Source: Leminorella richardii
Lineage (GTDB): Bacteria > Pseudomonadota > Gammaproteobacteria > Enterobacterales > Enterobacteriaceae
Assembly: GCF_900478135.1 (NCBI RefSeq)
Contig: NZ_LS483470.1
Location: 1,794,501 to 1,858,500 of the forward strand
Reading direction: 5' to 3'
Length of the DNA: 64,000 nucleotides
Below, in pieces: positions 17,778 to 27,035 of this stretch. A program made the translations under genes and the position numbers. The notes under the pieces are model-generated. The model made no database searches. It was not told the DNA's origin and saw only the letters and a program-made list of their open reading frames with translations. Positions within the stretch are counted from its first letter, which is position 1. Every line of letters begins with the position of its first letter.

Positions 17778-18056
17778 ATGGTTACTATCGAAGTTGCATG
17801 TCGCCACTGCCATGAGACAAAGCCGGTTAGAAAACACGGAACGGGGCGAGGTGGCTATCCTCGCTATTACTGCAATCACTGTAAGCGAACTTTTCAGCTT
17901 TCCTATTTATATCGCGCCCATCAGCCAGGGATGAAAGAAAAGATCCTTGAGATGGCGTCTCAAGGGGCTGGAATTAGAAAAACCAGTAGGACACTTAAAG
18001 TAGGGTTAAATACCGTAATGCGGTATGTTAAGGCGTCGGAAGAGGAACTGGCTTAA
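17778..18056 (+). CDS. Stand-alone IS1 InsA-like DNA-binding protein
   Basis: 92 residues resembling InsA of IS1 (91). An N-terminal zinc ribbon (CRHCHETKPVRKHGTG then YYCNHCKRTFQLSY, two CxxC pairs) is followed by a helix-turn-helix half with HQPGMKEKILEMASQGAGIRKTSRTLKVGLNTVMRYVK. In IS1, InsA binds the element ends and represses, while transposition needs an InsA-InsB' frameshift fusion. Here no InsB frame follows: a terminator comes 86 bases later, then convergent ydbK. The ATG at 17778 has AAAGGAG 7 bases upstream; the ATG one codon earlier is also possible. The frame is open 159 bases upstream, but InsA proteins do not extend there. It may be a remnant or a domesticated regulator. Confidence 0.8.
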   Translation: MVTIEVACRHCHETKPVRKHGTGRGGYPRYYCNHCKRTFQLSYLYRAHQPGMKEKILEMASQGAGIRKTSRTLKVGLNTVMRYVKASEEELA

Positions 18057-18141
18057 CGACTAAAGCCTGAGCCTTCCGGCGATAGGCAGTGCGAAAAGTC
18101 ATTCAACGCGCTGTATTTTGGAGGTGTTTTTGCTAAATGAA

Positions 18142-18176
18142 TAAGGCGTCATAATTATTATGACGCCTTATTTTTT
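18142..18176. terminator. Terminator after the InsA-like gene and ydbK
   Basis: A perfect 14-base inverted repeat (18142-18155 with 18157-18170) around a single base, followed by TTTTTT on the plus strand. It lies between convergent genes. The plus-strand signal is the stronger. Confidence 0.8.
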
Positions 18177-18191
18177 CCAACGAGCAAATGG

Positions 18192-21100
18192 CTACTCAGC
18201 GCTCGACTTTTCTGACGTTTTTCCTGCTAACAGGCTAAGCAGGTCGTATCGTCTCACTAGGTCTTTCTCCGCAGCCTGATGTAGCTCTGCGGCCACTTCC
18301 GGCTCTTGAACGTCTAATCGACGGAATCGCTGTTCTTTTAGCAGCGTGGAGGCTAGGCCTTCTACCGGAGGTCGGGAATCCAGCGCAAGGGCAGGTTTTG
18401 CTTCGTCCACACGGCGAGGATCGAAACGGTACAGAGGCCAGAAGCCCGCCGTAGTGAGCTGCTTCATCTGCTCATGGCTATAGGCCAGATCGTAGCCGTG
18501 CTCTTCACAAGGACTATAGGCAATAATCAGAGACGGGCCTGGGTAAGCTTCCGCTTCCTGAATAGCTTTTACCGTCTGGTTGAGCTGGGCGCCGAGAGCG
18601 ATCTGCGCAACGTAGACGTGGCCATACATCATGATGCTTACGCCCAGATCTTTACGGCCTTTACGCTTGCCTCGCTCTGCAAACTTGGTAACTGCGCCCA
18701 TTGGCGTTGCCTTGGACTGCTGGCCGCCCGTGTTTGAATAACACTGTGTATCCAAGACCAGAACGTTGACGTTTTCTGTCAGGCTCATTACGTGATCCAG
18801 CCCGCCAAATCCGATATCGTAGGCCCAGCCGTCACCGCCGATAAGCCAAATGGACTTGTCTACCAGATAGTCAGCGCTTTCAATCAGCTCTTTTGCCTGA
18901 GGGGCGTCAACGTTACGCAGCAGTGCACGAAGCTGTGCAACCTGATCGCGTCGGGTATTCACATCCTCAGCTTCAGACAGCAGAGCCTCAGTTAGCTCAG
19001 CAGGCAACCTGTCAGCCAGCTCGCCGATCAGGCGAAGCGCACGAGCGCGGTGCTGATCGACAGTCAGTCGGAAGCCTAGGCCAAACTCAGCGTTGTCTTC
19101 AAACAGCGAGTTTGCCCATGCCGGACCTCGACCCTCCGCATTGGCGGAATAGGGGGTACTCGGTAGGTTGCCGCCGTAGATGGAAGAACAGCCGGTAGCG
19201 TTTGCTATCAGCATTCTGTCGCCGTAGAGCTGTGTGAGCAGCTTGATGTAAGGCGTTTCACCACAGCCTGAGCAGGCACCAGAGTATTCAAACAGCGGTG
19301 TAATCAGCTGAGAGGTGCGAATATCGATACGCTCAAGCTTGCTCTTGTCGATTTCCGGTAGCTGAAGGAAAAAGTCGAAGTGACGTTTTTCCACATCAAG
19401 ATTTTCCAGCCGCGGCTTCATGTTGATGGCTTTGATTTCCGGATTCTGACGATCTTTAGCTGGGCACACCTCAACGCACAGATTACATCCCGTACAGTCT
19501 TCCGGCGCGACCTGTAGGACGTATTTTTGCCCGCGCATGTCCTTGGACTTGACGTCCAGAGTCTGTAGTCCGTCCGGCGCGCCGGACATGGCTTCAGGCG
19601 GAACCACTTTGGCGCGAATCGCCGAATGCGGGCAGGCGGCAACACAGTGGTTACATTGGGTACACAGTGGCGCCTCCCAGATGGGGATTTCTTCAGCGAT
19701 ATTTCGTTTTTCCCAGCGGGTTGTGCCGACAGGCCAAGTACCGTCCGGCGGGAAGGCAGAAACGGGCAAGGCATCGCCTAGACCAGCCAGCATTGTTGCC
19801 GTGACGGTTTTGACAAAGTCCGGGGCGCTGTCTGAAACAATAGGCGGACGCTCTGCGCTGCTTTCATCTATTGGCTGAAGCGGAATTTCTTCCAGCGCGC
19901 TGACAGTAGCGCCCAGCGCCTGCCAGTTGTTTTGAACGATATCTTCCCCTTTGCTGCGATAGCTCTTGGCGATAGCGTCCTGAAGCTGTTGAAGCGCAGC
20001 GTCACCGGGGATAATTTGCGTCAGGTGGAAAAACGCCATCTGCATTACGGTATTGATGCGGGCGCCAAGGTGGCATTCACGGGCGATTTTGGCGGCGTTA
20101 ATCGTAAACAGACGCGCCTTGCGCTGATGGAGCAGAGCCTGAACGTCTCTCGGCAGGCGATGCCACACTTCATCTTTGCTGTAGGGCGTATTCAGCAGGA
20201 AAATACCGCCAGACTTGAGTTTTTCCACCATCTGATACTTGTCGATAAACTGATTCTGGTGGCAGCCGACAAAGTCAGCCTGAGCAATCAGATAGGCGGA
20301 GTTTATCGGATGTTCGCTGACCCGAAGGTGGGAGACGGTGAGCCCGCCGGCCTTTTTAGAGTCGTAAACAAAATAGCCCTGAGCGTAGAGCGGCGTGCCG
20401 TTACCGATAATTTTTATATTGTTTTTGGTGGCAGACACGGTGCCGTCACTGCCGAGGCCAAAAAATAGCGCTTCCAGCGTGGCTTTTTGCGGAATAGTTT
20501 CTTCAGTGAGCGGCAGAGAAAGCTGAGTGACGTCGTCGAAGATGCCAACAGTAAAGCGCGGGCGCGGCTTTTCGAGCGTCAGCTCTTTAAACATTGCCAG
20601 CGCGCAGTCCGGCGCGAACTCTTTTGATGAGAGACCGTAACGCCCGCCGATAACCATCGGCAGAGAGGCACGATCGCCGCGAGAGCAGGATTCCGCTAGC
20701 GCGGTCATAACGTCCAGATACAGCGGCTCGGCCTGAGCGCCGGGCTCTTTGGTTCTGTCGAGCACGGCGATTTTCTTCACGCTCTCTGGCAGGCACGCAA
20801 GGAAGTGTTCAGCCGAGAAGGGGCGATAAAGCCTAACTTTCAGCATGCCCACTTTTTCGCCGCGTGCTAACAGTGTATCAATGGTTTCTTCGACGGTCCC
20901 GCAGGCGGACCCCATCAGGATTACAACGCGGTCGGCTTCAGGGTGCCCGTAGTACTCAAAGGGACGATAGTGTCGACCTGTTTGTTCGGCGAAGTCGTCC
21001 ATCGCGCGCTCAACGTGGCTATAGGCACTGTTGTACCAAGGGTTTGTCGCTTCCCTGCACTGGAAGTAGGTATCGGGGTTGGCAGACGTACCCCGAACCA

Positions 21101-21728
21101 CAGGGCGATCCGGCGTTAAGGCATGCTGGCGATGCGCGTTAATGGCTTCTGCTGGCAGCAGCTGTCGCAGCGTTTCGTCGCTCAGAGGGACAATCTTGTT
21201 AATCTCGTGAGAGGTGCGGAAGCCGTCAAAAAAGTGAATAAAAGGGATCCGACTGTTAAGCGTGGCCATCTGAGAGATAAGCGCGAAGTCCTGGGCTTCC
21301 TGTACTGAGCTGGCGCACAGCATGGCGCAGCCGGTTTGGCGAACGGCCATCACGTCTGAGTGGTCGCCAAAGATAGACAGGGCGTGTGTCGCGACCGTTC
21401 TGGCAGCCACGTGAAGCACAAAGGGCGTCAGTTCACCGGCCAGCTTGTACAGTGTAGGGATCATCAGCAATAATCCCTGAGACGAGGTAAACGACGTCGC
21501 CAGCGCACCGGTTTGTAACGCACCGTGAACGGTGGCTATGGCTCCCGCCTCCGACTGCATTTCGATAACGCGCGGCGTATCACCCCAGACGTTTTTGTGA
21601 CCATATTCAGACCAGTCATTGGCCTGTTCGGCCATTGTTGAGCTAGGGGTGATAGGGTAAATAGCGATAACTTCACTTGAACGGTAGGCCACTGAGGCGA
21701 CCGCACTGTTACCATCGGTAGTAATCAT
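18192..21728 (-). CDS. ydbK: Pyruvate:ferredoxin (flavodoxin) oxidoreductase
   Basis: Oxidatively decarboxylates pyruvate to acetyl-CoA, passing electrons to ferredoxin or flavodoxin. Homologous to NifJ and E. coli YdbK (1174 residues; 1178 here). The domain order is normal: N-terminal pyrimidine-binding domain (YPITPSSTMAEQAN), transketolase C-like domain, gamma domain, a 2[4Fe-4S] ferredoxin domain with CTQCNHCVAACP and CTGCNLCVEVCP, then the TPP domain with SGACSGCGETPY and IGGDGWAYDIGFGG, whose cysteines bind a third cluster. I start it at the ATG at 21728, matching E. coli; a GTG two codons earlier is possible. An extended -10 promoter is visible upstream. Confidence 0.96.
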   Translation of the reverse strand: MITTDGNSAVASVAYRSSEVIAIYPITPSSTMAEQANDWSEYGHKNVWGDTPRVIEMQSEAGAIATVHGALQTGALATSFTSSQGLLLMIPTLYKLAGELTPFVLHVAARTVATHALSIFGDHSDVMAVRQTGCAMLCASSVQEAQDFALISQMATLNSRIPFIHFFDGFRTSHEINKIVPLSDETLRQLLPAEAINAHRQHALTPDRPVVRGTSANPDTYFQCREATNPWYNSAYSHVERAMDDFAEQTGRHYRPFEYYGHPEADRVVILMGSACGTVEETIDTLLARGEKVGMLKVRLYRPFSAEHFLACLPESVKKIAVLDRTKEPGAQAEPLYLDVMTALAESCSRGDRASLPMVIGGRYGLSSKEFAPDCALAMFKELTLEKPRPRFTVGIFDDVTQLSLPLTEETIPQKATLEALFFGLGSDGTVSATKNNIKIIGNGTPLYAQGYFVYDSKKAGGLTVSHLRVSEHPINSAYLIAQADFVGCHQNQFIDKYQMVEKLKSGGIFLLNTPYSKDEVWHRLPRDVQALLHQRKARLFTINAAKIARECHLGARINTVMQMAFFHLTQIIPGDAALQQLQDAIAKSYRSKGEDIVQNNWQALGATVSALEEIPLQPIDESSAERPPIVSDSAPDFVKTVTATMLAGLGDALPVSAFPPDGTWPVGTTRWEKRNIAEEIPIWEAPLCTQCNHCVAACPHSAIRAKVVPPEAMSGAPDGLQTLDVKSKDMRGQKYVLQVAPEDCTGCNLCVEVCPAKDRQNPEIKAINMKPRLENLDVEKRHFDFFLQLPEIDKSKLERIDIRTSQLITPLFEYSGACSGCGETPYIKLLTQLYGDRMLIANATGCSSIYGGNLPSTPYSANAEGRGPAWANSLFEDNAEFGLGFRLTVDQHRARALRLIGELADRLPAELTEALLSEAEDVNTRRDQVAQLRALLRNVDAPQAKELIESADYLVDKSIWLIGGDGWAYDIGFGGLDHVMSLTENVNVLVLDTQCYSNTGGQQSKATPMGAVTKFAERGKRKGRKDLGVSIMMYGHVYVAQIALGAQLNQTVKAIQEAEAYPGPSLIIAYSPCEEHGYDLAYSHEQMKQLTTAGFWPLYRFDPRRVDEAKPALALDSRPPVEGLASTLLKEQRFRRLDVQEPEVAAELHQAAEKDLVRRYDLLSLLAGKTSEKSSAE

Positions 21729-21831
21729 AAACACAGACCTTCATTGATTCACATGCCCACATTCAAAACAGGGAAATTCCTTTATTGGCGCGACGTTGCC
21801 CCATTTATAGTGTCTTCCAGACTGATAGAGC

Positions 21832-21840
21832 ATTATACCA
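21832..21840 (-). promoter_or_regulatory. Extended -10 promoter of ydbK
   Basis: On the minus strand TGGTATAAT is a perfect extended -10 element about 100 bases before the ydbK start. The -35 region is poor, as is common for extended -10 promoters. A 7-base-stem hairpin GCGACAC-TTTT-GTGTCGC lies at 21859-21876, just upstream, and could be a regulator site. Confidence 0.5.
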
Positions 21841-22027
21841 GATTGTGTTGTTCGGGCAGCGACACTTTTGTGTCGCGATGTGATTTTGGACGGAGATAAT
21901 AAAAAGAGAAGAAGAGTGACGCCGACAGCGCTTTATCGGCCTAACCATGCATCTAACTAGACGTGCTTCAAGTAATAGAGTAAAAATAGCAGGCTTGCTC
22001 GCTGTGTGCGCGTTCAAGCTGAAGACA

Positions 22028-22118
22028 AAAAAAAGACCAGCGCGAGCGCTGGCCAAGGATGGAGTCATGGAGTTGAGGCAGTGTCTCACTCACTAAATAG
22101 ATTAACTTAGCTATGATA
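22028..22118 (-). ncRNA. Candidate small RNA ending in an orphan terminator
   Basis: On the minus strand a perfect 6-base GC-rich stem (CCAGCG/CGCTGG, 22037-22052) is followed by TCTTTTTTTTG, the form of a Hfq-type small-RNA terminator. No recognised gene ends here. A possible -10 (TATCAT, about 22113-22118) would start a transcript of about 80 nt, but its -35 is weak. In E. coli the small RNA MicC also lies next to ydbK, but the sequence here is not recognisably MicC. The exact 5' end is a guess. Confidence 0.35.
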
Positions 22119-22270
22119 GCGAATTGCGCAGTAACGATTAGTGCAAAAAATGCTATCAAATTGTAATCAAAATATTTCAAGTGCGTTGCTTTTGTTGTCA
22201 GAGGCTATCACAGAGGCCTATTACAAAAGCAGCGCGATGATTGATGAACAACGTTCGTTGAGGTAACAGC

Positions 22271-22513
22271 ATGAAAGGAAGAGCATGTCTGCTGGCGTTA
22301 AGCAGCATTTTATTATTAGCCGGATGCAGCAGCAGTGAGCCAGTCAGCTCACAGCGCTCGGTGTCTCATAAAAAAATGGAAGTTACTGCGGAGCCAATGG
22401 ATGCAGTGGCGTTAGCCAACTGTAACAGCATGGGCGGCATGCCGACGACGCTGCATAACCTTGACGGAAGCGCGGTAAGCAAATGTCAGCTGTCTAACGG
22501 CAAGCGCTTTTAG
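22271..22513 (+). CDS. DUF333 family lipoprotein (YdbJ-like)
   Basis: An 80-residue outer-envelope lipoprotein. The signal peptide ends in the lipobox LLAGC, so the mature protein starts at the cysteine. The C-terminal half has the DUF333 pattern: a cysteine (LANCNSMGG), a GG turn, then SAVSKCQLSNGKRF. Function is unknown in this family. Its place beside hslJ, with ydbK and ldhA, matches the E. coli ydbJ locus. The ATG has GAGGTAACAGC upstream. Confidence 0.8.
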   Translation: MKGRACLLALSSILLLAGCSSSEPVSSQRSVSHKKMEVTAEPMDAVALANCNSMGGMPTTLHNLDGSAVSKCQLSNGKRF

Positions 22514-22522
22514 GCATTGAAT

Positions 22523-22550
22523 AAAAAAAGGCCGAAGGATCGCTTCGGCC
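22523..22550 (-). terminator. Terminator of hslJ
   Basis: On the minus strand GGCCGAAG-CGATC-CTTCGGCC is followed by TTTTTTTATTC, 31 bases beyond the hslJ stop. It may also end the convergent lipoprotein transcript. Confidence 0.8.
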
Positions 22551-22580
22551 TGAAGATGTCTCCCGCTATCGGGCGTTAGC

Positions 22581-23012
22581 CTATCTTACCCAGTCCATCC
22601 GGCGATAAGTGAGCGTATGAGAAGAAGTGCTTAACGTTAGCATTTCACCATCTAGGTTCACTTGAACGCCTTCATTGAACATGTCAGCGACGGTTTTATC
22701 CAACTTATTTAACTGCTCATTCAGGCAGGCCATTCGGGTTGATGCAAGCTGAGGAGCGCTCAAAACGCCGCCTTTCAGCGTGCCTTTCCCCATAAAGCTG
22801 TTACACATAGCACCGCTGATGTGCATATTTTCACCAAACTCGATGTCCAGAGGGCGTTGCTGTTTACTGGTGTCCTTGATGGCGACGCCGTCAGCGCTGG
22901 TAAGAATAAAGCGATGGTGCATTAAGTCTTTTTCCATCACGGATGATGGACTGTTGGTGCTGCAGCCGGTTAGAACGGTAAGGGCAAAAAGCAGCGGATA
23001 TAGTGTTTTCAC
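22581..23012 (-). CDS. hslJ: HslJ, META-domain lipoprotein
   Basis: 143 residues against 140 in E. coli HslJ, a heat-inducible protein linked to novobiocin resistance. The lipoprotein signal is MKTLYPLLFALTVLTGC. The META domain follows, with MHHRFILTSADG, EFGENMHISGAMCNSFMG and LASTRMACLNEQLNKLDKTVADM aligning well. The GTG at 23012 is preferred: it follows a GAGATGAGAGA ribosome binding site and gives a normal lipoprotein leader. A start 30 bases further upstream would put charged residues before it. Confidence 0.9.
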   Translation of the reverse strand: MKTLYPLLFALTVLTGCSTNSPSSVMEKDLMHHRFILTSADGVAIKDTSKQQRPLDIEFGENMHISGAMCNSFMGKGTLKGGVLSAPQLASTRMACLNEQLNKLDKTVADMFNEGVQVNLDGEMLTLSTSSHTLTYRRMDWVR

Positions 23013-23065
23013 TCTCTCATCTCTCCCAAAGTGATTTCCCAAAAGTAAAACGACAAAAAGTAAAA

Positions 23066-24052
23066 CTACAAAAGGTTAGGGCAGTGCTCACCGTTCTCCA
23101 ACTGCTGAATGTTTTGCAGCGTGGTTTCGGAAATGCTTAGCAGCGCTTCTTCGGTTAAAAAAGCCTGATGCCCAGTAAACAGCACGTTATGACAGGAAGA
23201 CAGGCGACGGAAAACGTCGTCTTGGATCACGTCATTGGATTTGTCTTCAAAAAATAGGTCGCGTTCGTTTTCATAAACGTCCATACCCAGCGAGCCTATT
23301 TTCTGTTTCTTCAGAGCCTCTATAGCCGCTGGTGAGTCAATTAGACCGCCTCGGCTGGTATTGATCACCATTACACCGTCTTTCATTTGTTCGAACGCCG
23401 CAGCGTTTAAAAGGTGATGGTTTTCCGGCGTTAGCGGGCAGTGTAGGCTGATAACGTCAGACTCTTGATACAGCGTTTTCAGGTCAACGTATTCTACGCC
23501 AAGCTCCAGTGCCTGAGCGGAGGGATAAGGATCGAAAGCCAACAGGCGCATGCCAAACCCTTTAAGAATACGCATCAGAGCAACGCCGATTTTCCCAGTG
23601 CCGATAATGCCTGCCGTTCTGTTATGCATATTAAAGCCGATAAGCCCTTCCAGCGAGAAGTTGGCGTCGCGGGTTCGCTGATAGGCGCGGTGAATGCGGC
23701 GATTTAGGCTCATCATCATGCCGACAGCGTGTTCAGCGACGGCTTCCGGTGAGTAGGCTGGAACGCGCACAACCTGAAGCCCAAGCTCGCGAGCGGCGTC
23801 CAGGTCGACGTTGTTAAAACCGGCACAGCGGAGCGCTAACAGCTTAACGCCGACTTTCGCTAATGCCTCCAGAACTGGCCGGCTGCCGTCATCATTGACA
23901 AAAATGCAGACCGCATTGCAGCCTTCTGCGTTTTTAGCGGTTTGTTCACTAAGCTTAAAGTCAAAAAATTCCAGCGACGCGCCGAAGCGGCGGTTGGCTA
24001 TCTCAAGGTATTTACGGTCATACTGTTTTGTACTGTAAATGGCCAGTTTCAT
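23066..24052 (-). CDS. ldhA: D-lactate dehydrogenase, fermentative
   Basis: NADH-dependent reduction of pyruvate to D-lactate in fermentation. The 328 residues align with E. coli LdhA (329) throughout. The Rossmann glycine motif is GIIGTGKIG. The D-2-hydroxyacid dehydrogenase signatures are present: VINTSRGGLID with the substrate-binding arginine, and FTGHQAFLTEEA with the catalytic histidine. MKLAIYSTKQYDRKYLE is the normal start. It is divergent from ydbH. Confidence 0.96.
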   Translation of the reverse strand: MKLAIYSTKQYDRKYLEIANRRFGASLEFFDFKLSEQTAKNAEGCNAVCIFVNDDGSRPVLEALAKVGVKLLALRCAGFNNVDLDAARELGLQVVRVPAYSPEAVAEHAVGMMMSLNRRIHRAYQRTRDANFSLEGLIGFNMHNRTAGIIGTGKIGVALMRILKGFGMRLLAFDPYPSAQALELGVEYVDLKTLYQESDVISLHCPLTPENHHLLNAAAFEQMKDGVMVINTSRGGLIDSPAAIEALKKQKIGSLGMDVYENERDLFFEDKSNDVIQDDVFRRLSSCHNVLFTGHQAFLTEEALLSISETTLQNIQQLENGEHCPNLL

Positions 24053-24209
24053 CTTATTTCTCCGCTAACGTTATAAAATAAATTTACCAGAAATAAGGCG
24101 TTGGAACAATTTAACGACATGCTGTCTAAGGGAATATTCGAGTTTGGGCTAAGGCGCTAATATGCTACCCTTATTCATTATGTTTTTCGTTTTGTAAGGT
24201 TCGTTCCAG

Positions 24210-26840
24210 GTGGCTATAGGTAAGCATGTAAAAGCGGTGTTCGCCATCGCGGCAGTAGCCGCGCTGAGCCTTTGCATTGCGTGGCAGACTATTGCTCTTT
24301 GGCTACCAACAGTCGCTTCTTACTGGCTTCCCTCCGGTACACATATTGTTTTCACTCAGCGCCCTGAGTTCATTAAGCGCGGCATTTCTCTTCACGGCGT
24401 ACAGGTTCTTGCGAAGTCATGCTTTTTAGCAGACGTCGGGCCTTTAACTCTGACCTATGAGCAAAGCCGATGGAATTTGACGGGAGAGTCGTTGGATATT
24501 GACACTCACTGTCTGGAAAATCTTACTCGCCAAGAAAAGACGCAGGCTGACGATGCAGGCGTATCCCTTCGCGATATTCAGCAGGCGCTGCCGCCGTTTA
24601 ACCTTGCTCTAGGACGCCTTAGCGTAACGCCTTGGGAGCCCTACAGCAGCAAAGTCACTTTAAATAGTGACGCCCGAGGCCAGCGGCTAAATATTCAGGG
24701 AAAGCTGTTATCGGGCACGGCAACGCTGGATGACCAACAAACGCTGACGCTAGAAACCCTGACGATGCGCTTTCCCGACAGCCCTGAAGTGGTGGCTCTC
24801 AACGGTGCGGTACAGGTTCCCTTAAATTTGGATTCAATACCAGAGCGGGGAAATATCGATGCTGAGGTGATCTCTACCGCGGTGGATAAACCGTTAGCAG
24901 TCAGACTTACTTGGCAGCAGCAGGATGGTCACTTAGGCGTTTCGCCAAAGGGTGAAGACACGCAGCTGCTGGACGTTCCCTGGACGCTGTCAGGGAAAAC
25001 GCTTATCGTACAAAACGGCCGATGGCAGTGGCCTTATGCCGGGCAGGATATTTCCGGCGGCGTTAACATGACGCTGAAAGATTGGAACAGCGACTACAGC
25101 GAAGCCAATCTTGAGGCTCGGGTTAATCTGGTAACGCAGGGAAAAGCCGGTAAAGGCAACGTGGTATTAACGCTCGTACCGGGTATTGCAAGCCTGAAAA
25201 ACAGCGATTTGCGGTTTCAGTTAACCGGTAAGATTAACGAGGATGCGCTGTCGTTTTACGCAACTATTCCCGGCTCAATAACGGGTACGCTTCTTAATCC
25301 AACCCTCAGCCTGACATCCGGCGCGCTGCTGCGGGCAACCGGGCCAGTCACGCCCGATATCTATCTGCACGAGGCGCGCCTTCCACTAGCGGGTATCTCC
25401 CTTACCGATAAAGGTATTAACGGTCGGCTTCAGACTATTGTGAATGCCAGTCATCGATACTGGGGTAAATATCGGCTGCATCTGGACGGACGTTCGCAGG
25501 ATTTTTGGTTTGATAGAGGGCACTGGGAGTATAACTTCTGGGGCGGCGGCGATATGCCTCCGCTCAAGGCACGTTGGGACATGACGGGAAAAGGTGAATG
25601 GAACGACAGTCAAATTCGCCTTCAGTCTTTATCAACCGGCTTTAATCGCCTGATTTACGGTCGCGTCACGGTCAATAAACCACGTTTGACGCTGTCTGAA
25701 CCGCTGGTTTGGGATCGCGCGCAAAATACCTACGAGGCAGGTTGGCAGTTGCAGACGCAGAAGGTGTCTTTCGACAACGGCGGCTATTTACCAACCTCAG
25801 CGCTTAACATTCGCTTTTTTGGCCGCAACCCCGCTGACTTCCAGTGGAAGGGCGATCTCAGCGCCGGGAAAATAGGCCCGGTCAACCTTAACGGTCGTTG
25901 GGATGGTCAGCTCATTCGCGGTGAAGCCTGGTGGCCTGAACAGTCCCTGACGGTGTTTCAAACGCTGCTGCCTCCGGATCTCGGCTTCAAGATCCGCGGC
26001 GGTAAGCTGTACGCACAGGCTGCATTCTCTATTTCGGAAACCAACGGTATAGAGGCGGGTGGCCACTGGGTGGTTAAAGACGGCGGTATGTGGTTGAAAG
26101 ACGGCGACCTGAGCGGGTTGGACTTTGTGATGTCCTATCGTCTTAAAGATCACGTTTGGCAGCTTGGGGCAAAAGCGCCGGTTAAATTGCGCATTAAGCA
26201 CCTAAATAACCTGTTCGACATGCAGAATATCACTGCTGCCCTTCAGGGCTTTTACCCGCACACTGAGCGAAACCCACTGAGACTGACTAATGTCGGTGTC
26301 GACATTCTTAGTGGACGTATCAGCATTCCGTCGATGAACTTTCCACAAAAAGAGCCAGCCGTTCTCACCCTAAAGGGCGTCGATCTCAGCGAACTGTTTA
26401 CCATATTAAAACCGAAGCAGTTCACCATGTCGGGTAAGGTCAACGGGGAGCTGCCTCTTTACCTCAACCATCCTGAATGGCTGGTGCGTAACGGCTGGAT
26501 TGAAAACGATCGCGCGCTAACGCTGCGCCTAGACAGAGATCTTGTCAACGCTATCAGCGAAGACAATATGGCGACAGGCGACATTATGGACTGGCTTGGC
26601 TATATGGAAATCAGCCGCTCGCGGGCAGATGTGAATCTGAGCAATCTTGGGCTATTGACCATGGACGCGCAGATTAAAGGCTTTAACCCCACCAAAAATG
26701 CCGAAAGGCTGGTGGTTCTCAACTATCATCATGAAGAAGACATTTTTCAGCTTTGGCGTAGTCTGCGTTTTGGCGACAATCTGCAGGATACGCTACAGCA
26801 GTTTTTCTCGTTACCCAAGGAGCAGAAGCCTCGTGAATAA
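24210..26840 (+). CDS. ydbH: YdbH, AsmA-like intermembrane phospholipid transport protein
   Basis: 876 residues against 879 in E. coli. YdbH is one of three redundant AsmA-like proteins, with TamB and YhdP, that form periplasmic bridges for phospholipid transport to the outer membrane. One N-terminal membrane helix (about 8-32) anchors it. The rest is a long periplasmic beta-taco-type region, with the conserved C-terminal block MTGDIMDWLGYMEISRSR-like, LDNLGLLTMDAQIKG-like and YHHEEDIFQLWRSLRFGDNLQ. It starts at GTG 24210 with AAGG about 9 bases upstream. The ynbE start lies inside its last codons, so translation is coupled. Confidence 0.94.
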   Translation: MAIGKHVKAVFAIAAVAALSLCIAWQTIALWLPTVASYWLPSGTHIVFTQRPEFIKRGISLHGVQVLAKSCFLADVGPLTLTYEQSRWNLTGESLDIDTHCLENLTRQEKTQADDAGVSLRDIQQALPPFNLALGRLSVTPWEPYSSKVTLNSDARGQRLNIQGKLLSGTATLDDQQTLTLETLTMRFPDSPEVVALNGAVQVPLNLDSIPERGNIDAEVISTAVDKPLAVRLTWQQQDGHLGVSPKGEDTQLLDVPWTLSGKTLIVQNGRWQWPYAGQDISGGVNMTLKDWNSDYSEANLEARVNLVTQGKAGKGNVVLTLVPGIASLKNSDLRFQLTGKINEDALSFYATIPGSITGTLLNPTLSLTSGALLRATGPVTPDIYLHEARLPLAGISLTDKGINGRLQTIVNASHRYWGKYRLHLDGRSQDFWFDRGHWEYNFWGGGDMPPLKARWDMTGKGEWNDSQIRLQSLSTGFNRLIYGRVTVNKPRLTLSEPLVWDRAQNTYEAGWQLQTQKVSFDNGGYLPTSALNIRFFGRNPADFQWKGDLSAGKIGPVNLNGRWDGQLIRGEAWWPEQSLTVFQTLLPPDLGFKIRGGKLYAQAAFSISETNGIEAGGHWVVKDGGMWLKDGDLSGLDFVMSYRLKDHVWQLGAKAPVKLRIKHLNNLFDMQNITAALQGFYPHTERNPLRLTNVGVDILSGRISIPSMNFPQKEPAVLTLKGVDLSELFTILKPKQFTMSGKVNGELPLYLNHPEWLVRNGWIENDRALTLRLDRDLVNAISEDNMATGDIMDWLGYMEISRSRADVNLSNLGLLTMDAQIKGFNPTKNAERLVVLNYHHEEDIFQLWRSLRFGDNLQDTLQQFFSLPKEQKPRE

Positions 26841-27027
26841 TTTCAAAGGAATCACGGCGATCGCGCTAGCCGCGCTTTTCTTGGGCGGGTGTGTACCGCG
26901 TATTGAGGTCGCCCCGTCAAAGGAGCCTATCGTTATCAATATGAACGTGAAGATTGAGCACGAGATCCGCATTAAAGTGGACAAAGATGTCGAAAAGATG
27001 CTGAAAACGCAGTCTGACATTTTTTAG
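26833..27027 (+). CDS. ynbE: YnbE lipoprotein, partner of YdbH
   Basis: A 64-residue outer-membrane lipoprotein (61 in E. coli) reported to partner YdbH in phospholipid transport. A lipobox LGGC is followed by VPRIEVAPSKEPIVINMNVK, nearly identical to E. coli, and the ending KTQSDIF. It starts at a GTG overlapping the last two sense codons of ydbH, with AAGGAG 9 bases upstream. Longer in-frame starts lie deep inside ydbH and are rejected. Confidence 0.92.
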   Translation: MNNFKGITAIALAALFLGGCVPRIEVAPSKEPIVINMNVKIEHEIRIKVDKDVEKMLKTQSDIF

Positions 27028-27035
27028 GAGACGCA

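Larger units (their letters stand above)
21735..22270. other. Intergenic region between ydbK and the DUF333 lipoprotein gene
   Basis: 536 bases holding the ydbK promoter, a symmetrical hairpin at 21859-21876, and a strong minus-strand terminator at 22028-22052 that no annotated gene explains. The terminator suggests a small RNA. Confidence 0.6.
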
